From: Parabacteroides distasonis
GTDB lineage: Bacteria > Bacteroidota > Bacteroidia > Bacteroidales > Tannerellaceae
Assembly: GCA_021531775.1 (NCBI GenBank)
Contig: JAFBIU010000031.1
Coordinates: forward strand, 1 to 41,292
Reading direction: 5' to 3'
Length of the DNA: 41,292 nt
Below the pieces are notes generated by a model. The model had not been told where the DNA came from and searched no databases. It saw only the letters and a program-made list of their open reading frames with translations. The translations under genes and the position numbers were made by a program. Positions 7,488 to 16,608 of this stretch are shown here, one piece after another (position 1 is the stretch's first letter; every line of letters begins with the position of its first letter).

Positions 7488-10400
7488 TCAACGACTGAAA
7501 TAACGGGCAATCAGATCAAAATCCACATCGCGATAAGAGGTTTCCCAAGGGGTAGTGTCGGTCTCACTATCCCGTTTAGCCAGCATCGTACGAGCCTCCT
7601 GCAAACGTCCTTCATACACAGCGATACTCCAAGCTACAATCCGATTATCAGGATACTGCTGTTTCCAAGAGGTTACCCACTGATTCGCTTCTGCCTCACG
7701 CCCCAATTCGCGCAAAGCCAAAGCCGTCAGCAAATGAGCAGAGACAAACTGATCCTCCGAACGTTTGCCATCCACAACCTGTTGCAACAACTGACGCGCC
7801 TGTTCCTGTTCTCCACGACCGATACAGACACGGCTCTGGAGGTAATTCTCCAAACGGCTGTCGATCTGATCATCATACGGTTTGCCGACACCTAAATTCT
7901 CTGGCCACTCCAACGAAGCTGTCAGAGCACGTGCAGCCTTTGTCCAATTCTTCCGTTGCAAATAGTCCATCGCCTCATACAGGTTAGCAGCCCGATAGAC
8001 AGCCCGGCCGGTATAGGCCCCTTCGTTCGGCAACACTTGCATCCGCTTCAACAACTGGATACAAGCAGCATATTGAGCCGTTTCACAATAGCCTTTGGCC
8101 AGTTTCAGACCGATATAATAATTGGTGGGATAAGACTTCATATAGCGTTTGCCAATCTCCACCACCTTTTGCCAATCCTGTTGATCCGTATAGGCCTTGA
8201 TCAGTTCGAAGCCGGTACGCCAAGAGCGCTCGGTCTGTTCGGCTGCCAACAGATCCTCCATCACAGAGCCCTTTGCTTCGTCGGGCAATAATTGACGTAA
8301 TTTCGCCCGTGTGAGATAGAAAGGAGCGTAAGCAGGTTGTCCACAAGCCTCCAACAAGTGCAAGGCCTCCTGTTTCTGCTGGTTCGCCCAAGCGATCAAT
8401 CCTTGGTAATAACGAGGTTTCCAATCGTCCGTCTGGGCAGCAGCCCAAACCAAGGCGGCCCGATCCTCTACCCGGAAGGGGAAAACCATCTCCGGTGAAG
8501 CCGTAGCTGCCTGTTGCAATAACTGTTGACTTTCAGCAGACTTACCCATCCGATCCAACAGATAGGCACGTTTGTAGCATGCAATGGGATAGGATCCGGC
8601 ACAGGAGAGCAAGGCCAATGCCTCGTCATAGCAGCCAACCGATTCATACCATCCGGCTAACTCCAGATAGGTCTCGAAAGGCAACTCATTCCGTACCAAC
8701 GACTGGAAATCATCCATCGGATGACCTGTTCCTGCAGCACCATAGAGTTGTTCCCAACGGGCAAAGTGATATAAAGGCAGATCGGCCAATACCGCCTTGA
8801 TCTGCTGTTGCGCCTCAGCCAAGCGTTCCGTCTTCCGATAAACCACCATCAGTACCTGACGGGCATCCAAATTGAGGCGATTATAATCCAAACTCTTTTG
8901 GGCATAATGCTCAGCCTTCTTCCAATCCTGTTCCTTCAGATTCATTTCAGCCAGTTGTGCATAGGCTGCACTTCGGAAGGCGGGCGAATAGGTAGCTACC
9001 GAGAAGCCATCTTTGGCATCGGCCGTATGTTCTATGGCCCGATTACACAAACCATACAAGTAATTCGCCTCCCCATCATACGCATTCAGACTGAGAGCCC
9101 GTTTTAGCAGCCCTAAGGCATCCTCCCAACGTCCTTGTCGATAATAGAGTGAAGCCAACCGATTCAAAGCCGGTGCAAAATAGGTATCCTTCTCCAAGGC
9201 CAACAGCAGATAGTGTTCCGCTTTATCGTTGTATTTCTGGTTCATCCATTGCTCGCCTTGCGTATAAAGGCCATAGGCTGAATTCCAATCAAAATCTTCG
9301 GGTAACTGTTTCGGGCGATTTAACAAATAATCATCCTGTACCTCCGTATAGACCAAATCATGTTGACCAATCTCGACACGTAAACGACCCTCCGGGATGC
9401 GGCCTAAATCGGGTAGGCTTTCTGTCCAAGGCTCCAGGACCTGGGTTTGCATCGGCAACTGTTTCAGGAGTTGCTCTCCATCGTAGATCTTCACCTCGGT
9501 GGACAGGGCCGCCAATGGAGAGAAGGCCAATTGTAACGTTCCATTTGTTTCACGTGTAACATGCAAGGCTCCGATCCGGCTCGCCTTGGAAATGCCACCG
9601 ATTCCTTTCACAGGATACCAATACTCCGTCCAGCGATCGGTCATACCGGGACCAAAGGCATAATGCTTGAAGGGGGAATAGGCACTGTTCGATGCCGGCT
9701 GGTTGTACATACGTCCTGACTGCAACTCAATGTATTGTCCATCCGTATCCGTCAACAGCTGTTCCCAAATACCACCATCACGGGCCTGTCCCCAAAGGAA
9801 AATCTTCATACCCAATTTCTCATCGTATCCAGCATGATGAACCGATCCATAATTGTCGTCCTGCCAATAGATGCCATAGAAATCATTGTAAAAGCCCAGT
9901 ACATGTTCCGACTTGGAACTGCCGAAATTATTGTTGTCATACCAAGAGAGATCACGACCCTGTTCATCTTTCGGGAAAGAGGCCAGCTCGCCTCCATGAC
10001 CGATGTAGGAATTACCCGGATAACAAAAATGGGCCTTACCAGCAGCCTTGTAACCTGCATTCATCCATTGGTAATAGGGCTGATCCAGATCCGACTGGTT
10101 GAACCAGGTGGTCGTAGTCGTAAAATAGGCTTTGTCTTTCGGCAAATTGACCTCCACACACCAATAGGTACGGGTCACCCACTCATAGGAAGCGATATAG
10201 CAACTGGCACTTCCATCCTCCTTGTGGGCCGTATAGTAATCGATGGGTGTACTGGAGGTCGGCACGTGACCAATGATACCAAAATTAAACTCAATACCAC
10301 CCGAAGTCCACGGACCTCGCATGGCAATATCGCGGAATTTCACCACATGGTTGTTGTAGATAAAGGCTTGCCCCGTTGTTTTGTCGATAGCTCCCCAAAT

Positions 10401-10667
10401 CTTGCCTCCCACCTCCGGATAGAGCGACAGGCGGATATAGTCGTTCTCCAGCTCCACGGTTTTCCAACGCTGATCTACGCCCTCAGCCGAAAAGCCGTCA
10501 AAGCGGAAATAGGGATAATACATATCCGTCGGATCAGCAGCCGGATCCGGATCGGAGAAGGGATAGGTCTTGACGGTCTGAACCGTTTCCTTCACCGATG
10601 CTTGTTGTTGTGCCCACAGGGGAACTGCCGCCCAGGCCACACAGGCAATGATCATTAGTCTCTTCAT
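7488..10667 (-). CDS. Secreted DUF5107 / tetratricopeptide-repeat protein
   Basis: A 1059-residue exported protein with a signal peptide (cleavage near WAQQQ). The N-terminal third (about 40-360) is a DUF5107 domain with 'YPEVGGKIWGAIDKTTGQ' and 'AMRGPWTSGGIEFNFG', a beta-sandwich fold related by eye to aldose-epimerase-like carbohydrate-binding domains. A short beta domain (about 365-450) follows. From about 460 to the end there are many TPR-like repeats of about 34 residues, rich in 'A..L....G...EA', suited to holding partner proteins or polymers. It follows the putative glycoside hydrolase gene by 11 bp, so the two are one transcription unit. The likely role is handling an unknown glycan; no catalytic motif is obvious. 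Confidence 0.85.
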   Translation of the reverse strand: MKRLMIIACVAWAAVPLWAQQQASVKETVQTVKTYPFSDPDPAADPTDMYYPYFRFDGFSAEGVDQRWKTVELENDYIRLSLYPEVGGKIWGAIDKTTGQAFIYNNHVVKFRDIAMRGPWTSGGIEFNFGIIGHVPTSSTPIDYYTAHKEDGSASCYIASYEWVTRTYWCVEVNLPKDKAYFTTTTTWFNQSDLDQPYYQWMNAGYKAAGKAHFCYPGNSYIGHGGELASFPKDEQGRDLSWYDNNNFGSSKSEHVLGFYNDFYGIYWQDDNYGSVHHAGYDEKLGMKIFLWGQARDGGIWEQLLTDTDGQYIELQSGRMYNQPASNSAYSPFKHYAFGPGMTDRWTEYWYPVKGIGGISKASRIGALHVTRETNGTLQLAFSPLAALSTEVKIYDGEQLLKQLPMQTQVLEPWTESLPDLGRIPEGRLRVEIGQHDLVYTEVQDDYLLNRPKQLPEDFDWNSAYGLYTQGEQWMNQKYNDKAEHYLLLALEKDTYFAPALNRLASLYYRQGRWEDALGLLKRALSLNAYDGEANYLYGLCNRAIEHTADAKDGFSVATYSPAFRSAAYAQLAEMNLKEQDWKKAEHYAQKSLDYNRLNLDARQVLMVVYRKTERLAEAQQQIKAVLADLPLYHFARWEQLYGAAGTGHPMDDFQSLVRNELPFETYLELAGWYESVGCYDEALALLSCAGSYPIACYKRAYLLDRMGKSAESQQLLQQAATASPEMVFPFRVEDRAALVWAAAQTDDWKPRYYQGLIAWANQQKQEALHLLEACGQPAYAPFYLTRAKLRQLLPDEAKGSVMEDLLAAEQTERSWRTGFELIKAYTDQQDWQKVVEIGKRYMKSYPTNYYIGLKLAKGYCETAQYAACIQLLKRMQVLPNEGAYTGRAVYRAANLYEAMDYLQRKNWTKAARALTASLEWPENLGVGKPYDDQIDSRLENYLQSRVCIGRGEQEQARQLLQQVVDGKRSEDQFVSAHLLTALALRELGREAEANQWVTSWKQQYPDNRIVAWSIAVYEGRLQEARTMLAKRDSETDTTPWETSYRDVDFDLIARYFSR

Positions 10668-10678
10668 GGCAATCTATT

Positions 10679-13600
10679 TTATTCTATCACAATTAATAAT
10701 CCTTTTCCTTGCGGTACAGTGATTGCCTCTCCCGTTTTCCAGGATTGCTCCTCCTGGAAATCAGCAATGGCCGGTGCATGGAATGTAGCCTTTTGCGGAT
10801 CGACGTCCAAGGCTTTCCAATCAATCTGCAACTCAACCTGCACATCTGACGCTTCCCAGGTCGCCAAGGAAACCAACCATTTCTTGCCGTCGGCATGACG
10901 ATACAGTGTTGCCAAGGTCTGCTCCCGGCCCGTCTTTACCGGATTGTTGGAGACCCAATAGCCGATCATCTCGCTGTCCTGCATACCAAATGCATCCCAG
11001 AACTGCCACAAGGGACGGTTATCGACACCATAGCCCGGGTTACGACCAGTCATACCATACAGCATGCCTCGCCATTTGTTACCGCCTTCCCACAACATCT
11101 CACCCATCAAGCCGTAAGGCAATCCAGACACCTCCACCATCCAAAACTCCGGAGGCATATTGTAGTCAAAGTACTCGCCGAACCACAAACGATCGATATA
11201 GGGGAAATGTTCCAGATAGAGATTGGCACTGTTGGCAAATCCATCCCGTTCATTGTATTGGTTGGCCGAATGTAAGTCGATCAAAGCACCCGGATTGGTC
11301 CGATTCAAGATTTTCCGTACACGCTTCATCGACATCCGGTCGAACGCCAAGTCATCGATGTAGATGCCGTCAATCCCGACATGCTTCAACAACCAATCCA
11401 GCCCTTCCATATAATAATTGTGCCAACGCGAAACACCTGTATTGACAATGGCTGCACACTGTACCTTGTAGGAGAACCAAGCCGCAATGTAATCTTGGTC
11501 CAAATGCTCCTGCAACCACGAATAGCCTCCACCCTTCCCTTGTGAGAAGATCTCGCCATTCAGACTACGCAAGGCAAACAGTTCGACACAATGGTTTGAC
11601 AACTCACGTACCGTATTGTAAATCTTTACCTTCATGTTCTTGGCATGTGCGCCATCAATGTAGGATTTCATCTCTTTCGGACGCAAGAAGGGATAGTTGA
11701 TATAGGGGTTGATGGCATTCGCATGGTGAATATTGACCACAGTCGCCCCAAAATTGTAGGTATCATCAATGAACTGATAACCGTGATAGAAACGATTCTT
11801 CCATTGCTTGTTGGTGTCGATGGTGCGGAAAGGGGTGATCAATACATTAAAATAATAGTAGAGCCGATCACCTCGTTTGACGGTACGTTGTCCCGAATAG
11901 GCATCCACACAGGCAGAGGCTCCTTCAGGGACAATGCGAATACCACCTTTGCCCTCGTTACTCCAAGAGGCAGGCATGTGCAAAGGCTTCTGATGATAGA
12001 AGTTCGTATTCAACGGACGTTCATAGTGGTTATCATAGAAACGCAATTGCAAACCGGCATTCACATCGCCAGTCCAGATCGCATCCTGATTCTTTTCCAC
12101 ATTCCATTTCCAATCGAACTGTTTCGGACAATAGCCACCCTTTTCACCCAAGCCCATCATGTATTTGGCTACACCGGGTGCCAAATGGGTACGCAAAGCG
12201 ACATCGTTGATCACACCATCGGTACGGGCAATCAGGGTGACATGGTAGGTCATGTTACCGTCCGATTCCAATTCACCCTCCAACTGCATCAGAAAACGAT
12301 CATTCTGATTCATGGCTTTCCAAGCCACGGCAGCCGGTTTACGCTTGGTAATGGCGAAGTCCAGATTTTCCCAGGCACCACCATCAGCCTCCAAACAGAT
12401 CGGTTGGTCTAACAAAGCACGCCCTTCCGTTCCAATCCGTGTCAGGGTCTCCTCGAAATAGCTGGTGATGGATTGGGGAAATCCATTGTCAGCCAACTGG
12501 ACCGTACGACCTAATATGGAAAGTTGCTTGTCCTGCAAGACTACCGGTGTATAGGGAGCCACCACCTCATCGTCAAACCCAATCTGCGAATTGAGCCAAC
12601 GTAATCGGGAGTGACGCCACGGTTCATTATCCCCATGATCAGCAATGAGCTGATCCGTCACAGTCAATTCGACCTCCACCTGCTTCGGTGCCACATTCGC
12701 TGCGGAAACTGTGACCGTTCCTCGATACAAACCAGCAGAGGTCTGTTCCGGCACCATGGCTCCTATCCACAAGGCCTGTACTTTTCCCTGTTCAACGGAA
12801 CAATTTTTTTCAAAAACAGTACCTGTCACATCAATCCCTTCCGTATTGAAACAGGTGAAAGCCGAGGCTGGGATCTCCTCTCCTGTCTCGGTATTCCGCA
12901 AGCCTGAATAAGCCACGTTCAATTGCTGCAATGATTCGCGAGCGGCCCAGACACCTATTTGAAATACATAATATTCACCTTTATCGGCTGTTCCTGTAAA
13001 AAGGTGCTGTGAGCCGGCCTCGATCCACCGATAGGGAAGGTCGTGTGTCATGCGGATCGGGAAACGACGATCTTCAGGAAACAACAGGTATTTTTCTGCA
13101 GGAGCTTGCTTCAGTAAATGGGACTTTTCAGCCTCCGTGGCAATGATCTCCATCGGATAAAAACTATGGAAGGCATCGATAGCCTGATATTGGATCAATC
13201 GGGCGGCAGGCAACGAAGGATGTTTCCGTCCTGTCAATCGGTTCTTTTCCAACCAAGTGGCAGCAGCAGTTGGCTCCATGTCGGGATAATGGACGGTCGG
13301 GTAATAACGGCTACCCGTAGAAATACTTTTCAGATAATAAATATAGTAGTTGCCGGGAACGGTCTGTGGCTGGAAAGCAATCTCACCTCGTTCACGATCG
13401 GCATAGAGTCGGGCCACGTTCATCACCCGTTGTCCAGTCGTTGCATCGACCACAATGACTCCAGTTTGTTCAGGATGTAAGTCGCGTCGTCGCCAATTCA
13501 GTGTAGCTACGACAGCATCTGCCGGTTGATCCACTGCCACCACCACCCGATGGTTTCCCAACGAGTCGGCGTCCCACGTGCCGGTTCCATACCAAGCAGC

Positions 13601-13681
13601 ATCTGGCTTATCTTGTGCGGTTATGGCTGAAGCAATAGCCCAGCACAATAACAAAGTTAATATATTTGTTTTCATTCCCAT
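10679..13681 (-). CDS. Putative secreted glycoside hydrolase (DUF6067-like)
   Basis: A 1000-residue exported protein with a signal peptide cleaved near 'AITAQ'. A Met at codon 3 (13675) is an equally good start. The N-terminal half is beta-rich with sandwich-like domains. The C-terminal half looks like a TIM barrel, with 'GIDGIYIDDLAFDR' (Ile775-Asp776-Asp777), followed by 'ALIDLHSANQYN' and 'LWFGEYFDYN'. Such 'IDD' strands often carry catalytic acids in glycoside hydrolases. I recognise it as the uncharacterised 'glycoside hydrolase domain' (DUF6067-type) family of Bacteroidota. Substrate unknown. It shares an operon with the DUF5107/TPR protein, so both probably act on the same periplasmic or surface glycan. 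Confidence 0.75.
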   Translation of the reverse strand: MGMKTNILTLLLCWAIASAITAQDKPDAAWYGTGTWDADSLGNHRVVVAVDQPADAVVATLNWRRRDLHPEQTGVIVVDATTGQRVMNVARLYADRERGEIAFQPQTVPGNYYIYYLKSISTGSRYYPTVHYPDMEPTAAATWLEKNRLTGRKHPSLPAARLIQYQAIDAFHSFYPMEIIATEAEKSHLLKQAPAEKYLLFPEDRRFPIRMTHDLPYRWIEAGSQHLFTGTADKGEYYVFQIGVWAARESLQQLNVAYSGLRNTETGEEIPASAFTCFNTEGIDVTGTVFEKNCSVEQGKVQALWIGAMVPEQTSAGLYRGTVTVSAANVAPKQVEVELTVTDQLIADHGDNEPWRHSRLRWLNSQIGFDDEVVAPYTPVVLQDKQLSILGRTVQLADNGFPQSITSYFEETLTRIGTEGRALLDQPICLEADGGAWENLDFAITKRKPAAVAWKAMNQNDRFLMQLEGELESDGNMTYHVTLIARTDGVINDVALRTHLAPGVAKYMMGLGEKGGYCPKQFDWKWNVEKNQDAIWTGDVNAGLQLRFYDNHYERPLNTNFYHQKPLHMPASWSNEGKGGIRIVPEGASACVDAYSGQRTVKRGDRLYYYFNVLITPFRTIDTNKQWKNRFYHGYQFIDDTYNFGATVVNIHHANAINPYINYPFLRPKEMKSYIDGAHAKNMKVKIYNTVRELSNHCVELFALRSLNGEIFSQGKGGGYSWLQEHLDQDYIAAWFSYKVQCAAIVNTGVSRWHNYYMEGLDWLLKHVGIDGIYIDDLAFDRMSMKRVRKILNRTNPGALIDLHSANQYNERDGFANSANLYLEHFPYIDRLWFGEYFDYNMPPEFWMVEVSGLPYGLMGEMLWEGGNKWRGMLYGMTGRNPGYGVDNRPLWQFWDAFGMQDSEMIGYWVSNNPVKTGREQTLATLYRHADGKKWLVSLATWEASDVQVELQIDWKALDVDPQKATFHAPAIADFQEEQSWKTGEAITVPQGKGLLIVIE

Positions 13682-13683
13682 AA

Positions 13684-13751
13684 CTATGATTTTTGTGCAA
13701 AACTACACATTTTTTCCCATAGGGATGTGTAATCCTGCACAATTATCATAG
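13684..13751. promoter_or_regulatory. Nested palindrome over the putative glycoside hydrolase promoter
   Basis: Outer arms 13684-13699 and 13736-13751 pair at 14 of 16 positions. Inner arms TACACAT (13704-13710) and ATGTGTA (13725-13731) pair perfectly. A -7 match for the downstream minus-strand gene, TAGTTTTG (13705-13698), lies between the outer and inner left arms, and no -33 element is present. It may be a regulator site, or a terminator for the peptidase gene upstream; a clean T tract after the stem is missing. Confidence 0.5.
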
Positions 13752-13774
13752 CGTAAAAGAATGCCGGTCCACAG

Positions 13775-15064
13775 TTATTCAGCCAACCAAGCGTGAATCT
13801 GATCCATGATCTGCTTTTTCATCTCCTCGGGCATATTGCCGATGCGTGACCGGTGACTGCCTCGAGGCTGGATGTAGATCTGTTCGTTCTTCTTACCGCG
13901 GAAAGTCGGGACACGTGTAGCACTCCAAGGGTCAATCTCACCATAGATAAAAATCATCTTCGGATCGTTATCTTTCAAGAAATTATAGACCTTATGATAC
14001 AACTCAGGACGGAACTCCACCTGATCGATCAATTCAGTCGGTAACATCAACTTGTTCAAATAGCCCTTGGCACTCTTGATCGTCAACAAGCCTTTGAAAG
14101 GAGCGGTGTCGTAGCCATAATAACCCAACTCACGACAAGCCTGCACATCGAACGACACATAGGGCTGCTCGTTGGAGAAATAGGAGGGTTCGCTAATCTC
14201 CATCAGATGTTTAAAGAGATCCGCTGCGGAAGCGGTCGGTTCCGGTACCCGATCAACCGGTGTGCCCCACTGCCAAATGGCAAACGGATATTCCAAAACG
14301 GAATAATCCAACACCTCCGCCATCGGAATTCGGAATGTGAGCTTATGTTCCTGACAATAGTTTTCCAGCATCGGCACAATGGCAGCTTTCTGTTTCAAGA
14401 CCGCCTTCTGAAAGGCCAAGATACGATCCCGTTCTGCCTTCGTACCCACCTGACGCAAAAACGGTTCATGACGACCATCTTCTACCGCCCGGTTCAACGG
14501 AGCCACATAAGGAACCGAGAAATCCACATCGTCCGGGAAATAGGCGCGATAGAGACAGGTTGTCTGTCCACCCTTGCTGATACCGGTACTGATCCACTTG
14601 CCCTGATACAGCTGACGGAAGGTCTGATTGACGTGGTGTAAATCGTATGCCGAATTCTCAGCAGTCAGATAATCCCAATTCTTCGGTTCCGGAGTTGATT
14701 CCAGGAAATAACGGTATTCGACAAACACCAAGTTAGCATTGAGCAATTTGGTAAGCTCTTCCTGATATTTGGGATTCAGGGCATAGGCTCCACCATATCC
14801 CTCGGTCACGATGACCGTCGGGCGATCGAAACCTACATGGCCAATCACTACGCGCTGGGTAAAGGTACCTGCTGCAGGATTCTTCGGATCGACCTGTTGA
14901 GTGATACGCACCAGATACTTCTCCGGATAGACCTCCGATTCCAATTTCTCAATACCACTGATGCCTTGCAAGGCAGCCAGTTTCTGCCGCAACTCGTCGG
15001 GAGCTGCCCAGGTGGTGACCACACACAACAGGGCCAACCACAGTAAACTCAGGATTCTTTTCAT
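13775..15064 (-). CDS. Exported serine peptidase, S37/S28-like (PS-10 type)
   Basis: A 429-residue alpha/beta-hydrolase with a signal peptide of about 20 residues (cleavage after TWA). The nucleophile elbow GISKG (161-165) gives Ser163. Asp378 in 'GEIDPWSATR' and His404 in 'GSHRSR' complete a plausible Ser-Asp-His triad. These motifs and the length fit the PS-10/S37 peptidases, related to S28 enzymes that remove short peptides from N-termini, often after proline. The probable role is periplasmic peptide processing. It starts 6 bp after queG and is the last gene of the DUF2723 operon. Confidence 0.82.
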   Translation of the reverse strand: MKRILSLLWLALLCVVTTWAAPDELRQKLAALQGISGIEKLESEVYPEKYLVRITQQVDPKNPAAGTFTQRVVIGHVGFDRPTVIVTEGYGGAYALNPKYQEELTKLLNANLVFVEYRYFLESTPEPKNWDYLTAENSAYDLHHVNQTFRQLYQGKWISTGISKGGQTTCLYRAYFPDDVDFSVPYVAPLNRAVEDGRHEPFLRQVGTKAERDRILAFQKAVLKQKAAIVPMLENYCQEHKLTFRIPMAEVLDYSVLEYPFAIWQWGTPVDRVPEPTASAADLFKHLMEISEPSYFSNEQPYVSFDVQACRELGYYGYDTAPFKGLLTIKSAKGYLNKLMLPTELIDQVEFRPELYHKVYNFLKDNDPKMIFIYGEIDPWSATRVPTFRGKKNEQIYIQPRGSHRSRIGNMPEEMKKQIMDQIHAWLAE

Positions 15065-15070
15065 GTCTTT

Positions 15071-15985
15071 TTATGTATTTAGTAAATGATTGATCGTCCG
15101 CATCATGCCCTCATACTTGGCTCGCTTGACAGCCGATTGGGCAAAGATACGATTATATTCCGCTGGTGTAAGCGTTGCAAGGGACTCTTTTTTCAAAGAA
15201 AGCAGGTCAGGTGACGGATCAAAAGCAGATTCGCAGGTAGGAGTAGCAAACCGGTTCCACGGACAGACCATTTGGCACGTATCGCAACCATACAGCCGAT
15301 TCCCCAAACAGGCTGCTTGCTCGGCAGTCCACTCCCCCCGGTGTTCGATGGTCAAGTAGGAGAGACAACGACGGGCATCCAACCGATGGGGCTGAGTCAA
15401 GGCCTTGGCCGGACAAACCTCTAAACAACGTGTACAACGGCCACAACGGGAGGATATCGGTTCATCGTACTGATCCACCTCTGCCGTCGTCACGATCTCA
15501 CCTAAAAAGAAATAGGATCCTTTACCCGGCAGTATCAGTTGTGTGTTCTTGCCGATCCATCCCAAGCCGGCTTTCCAAGCCCAATAGCGTTCAAAGAGGG
15601 GTGCCGAATCGGTAAAACAACGGGCCTCCTCTCCCACGACTGCCAAACGTTGCCATAGCTGACGCAACTTTTCTTTCACTACAATATGATAGTCTTTCCC
15701 GTATGCATAATAGGCTATGTGCGGTTCCAACGGATCCCGTCGTTCCTTCGGAAAATAGTTCAACGCCACCGAAACGATACTTCGTGCCCCTTCAACCAAT
15801 CCATTCAGGTCCAACCGAATGGGACGATGATTCTCCATATAGTGCATACCGGCATGACAACCCTCCGTGATCCACCGGTCATAGTGGTCCATCTCATCAG
15901 CCGGAACCGGTTCAACCCGGGCAATGCCACAGGCGGAGAAACCCACTTCCGCAGCCAATTGTTTAATATGAGTAGCTGTAAGCAT
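15071..15985 (-). CDS. queG: Epoxyqueuosine reductase
   Basis: QueG performs the last step of queuosine synthesis, reducing epoxyqueuosine in the wobble base of tRNAs for Asp, Asn, His and Tyr. It uses cobalamin and two [4Fe-4S] clusters. In this 304-residue protein the cluster cysteines are C181, C184, C187, C191 and C234, C237, C241 ('CGRCTRCLEVCP' and 'CDTCQMVCPWN'). The catalytic aspartate is probably Asp126 in 'FTDSAP', next to 'GWIGKNT'. The length is slightly short of E. coli QueG (379 aa) because the C-terminal HEAT-like extension is absent, as in many Bacteroidota. It lies 3 bp after the deacetylase gene. Confidence 0.95.
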   Translation of the reverse strand: MLTATHIKQLAAEVGFSACGIARVEPVPADEMDHYDRWITEGCHAGMHYMENHRPIRLDLNGLVEGARSIVSVALNYFPKERRDPLEPHIAYYAYGKDYHIVVKEKLRQLWQRLAVVGEEARCFTDSAPLFERYWAWKAGLGWIGKNTQLILPGKGSYFFLGEIVTTAEVDQYDEPISSRCGRCTRCLEVCPAKALTQPHRLDARRCLSYLTIEHRGEWTAEQAACLGNRLYGCDTCQMVCPWNRFATPTCESAFDPSPDLLSLKKESLATLTPAEYNRIFAQSAVKRAKYEGMMRTINHLLNT

Positions 15986-15988
15986 TCC

Positions 15989-16597
15989 TTATAGGGTTTT
16001 GAATTGATACCCCTGTTCCAATAACCATTCGATCGACTGCGGCAAGGCCACCCGCAAGTTCTTTTCAGATTTCAAGGAATCGTGGAAAACAATGATCGAA
16101 CCATCGCGTACATATTTCCGCACATGCCCAAAGACCTGTTCAGGGGTCAGTCGCACATTATAGTCACGGGTGACCACATCCCACATGATCACCTGATAAC
16201 GCTGGCGTAGGGCACGTGTCTGTGCCGGCATCAGGTGCCCATGGGGTGGACGAAACAGATCAGACGGAATCCATTGGGCAGCCTTTTCCACATTCGCCAT
16301 ATAATCAGCTGTAGAATAATGAATCCCTTGGATATGATTGAAAGTATGATTCCCGATCCGGTGCCCCCGGGTAACTACCTCCTGAAACACCTCCGGATGC
16401 TTCCGCACATTGTCACCCACCATGAAAAAGGTAGCCCGGATTCCATATCGATCCAGTTGTTCTAAAACCCAAGGGGTAACCTCGGGAATCGGACCATCGT
16501 CGAAGGTGAGATAGACACACTTCGATTCGCTCCACTTCCGCCAGGTTACCCCCGGAAACAAGGCCCTGTAGAACCAGGGCGGTTGTTCTATAAACAT
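15989..16597 (-). CDS. Polysaccharide deacetylase (NodB homology, CE4)
   Basis: A 202-residue metal-dependent deacetylase. The five family motifs are visible: TFDDGP (31-36), with the catalytic base and metal-binding Asp; His84 and His88 in 'GNHTFNH', completing the metal site; RPPHG (116-120); 'MWD' (138-140); and 'IIVFHD' with His172 as acid. The substrate would be an N-acetylated glycan such as peptidoglycan or an exopolysaccharide. No signal peptide is evident; a hydrophobic N-terminal stretch is too short for a clear anchor. It sits between DUF2723 and queG with gaps of 11 and 3 bp. Confidence 0.92.
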   Translation of the reverse strand: MFIEQPPWFYRALFPGVTWRKWSESKCVYLTFDDGPIPEVTPWVLEQLDRYGIRATFFMVGDNVRKHPEVFQEVVTRGHRIGNHTFNHIQGIHYSTADYMANVEKAAQWIPSDLFRPPHGHLMPAQTRALRQRYQVIMWDVVTRDYNVRLTPEQVFGHVRKYVRDGSIIVFHDSLKSEKNLRVALPQSIEWLLEQGYQFKTL

Positions 16598-16608
16598 ATC
16601 AACTTGTT

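Noticed and set aside
9735-10658. Plus-strand open frame of about 307 codons opposite the DUF5107 gene
   Set aside because: It is the mirror of a strongly coding gene with a signal peptide and domain matches. The product has no recognisable motif.
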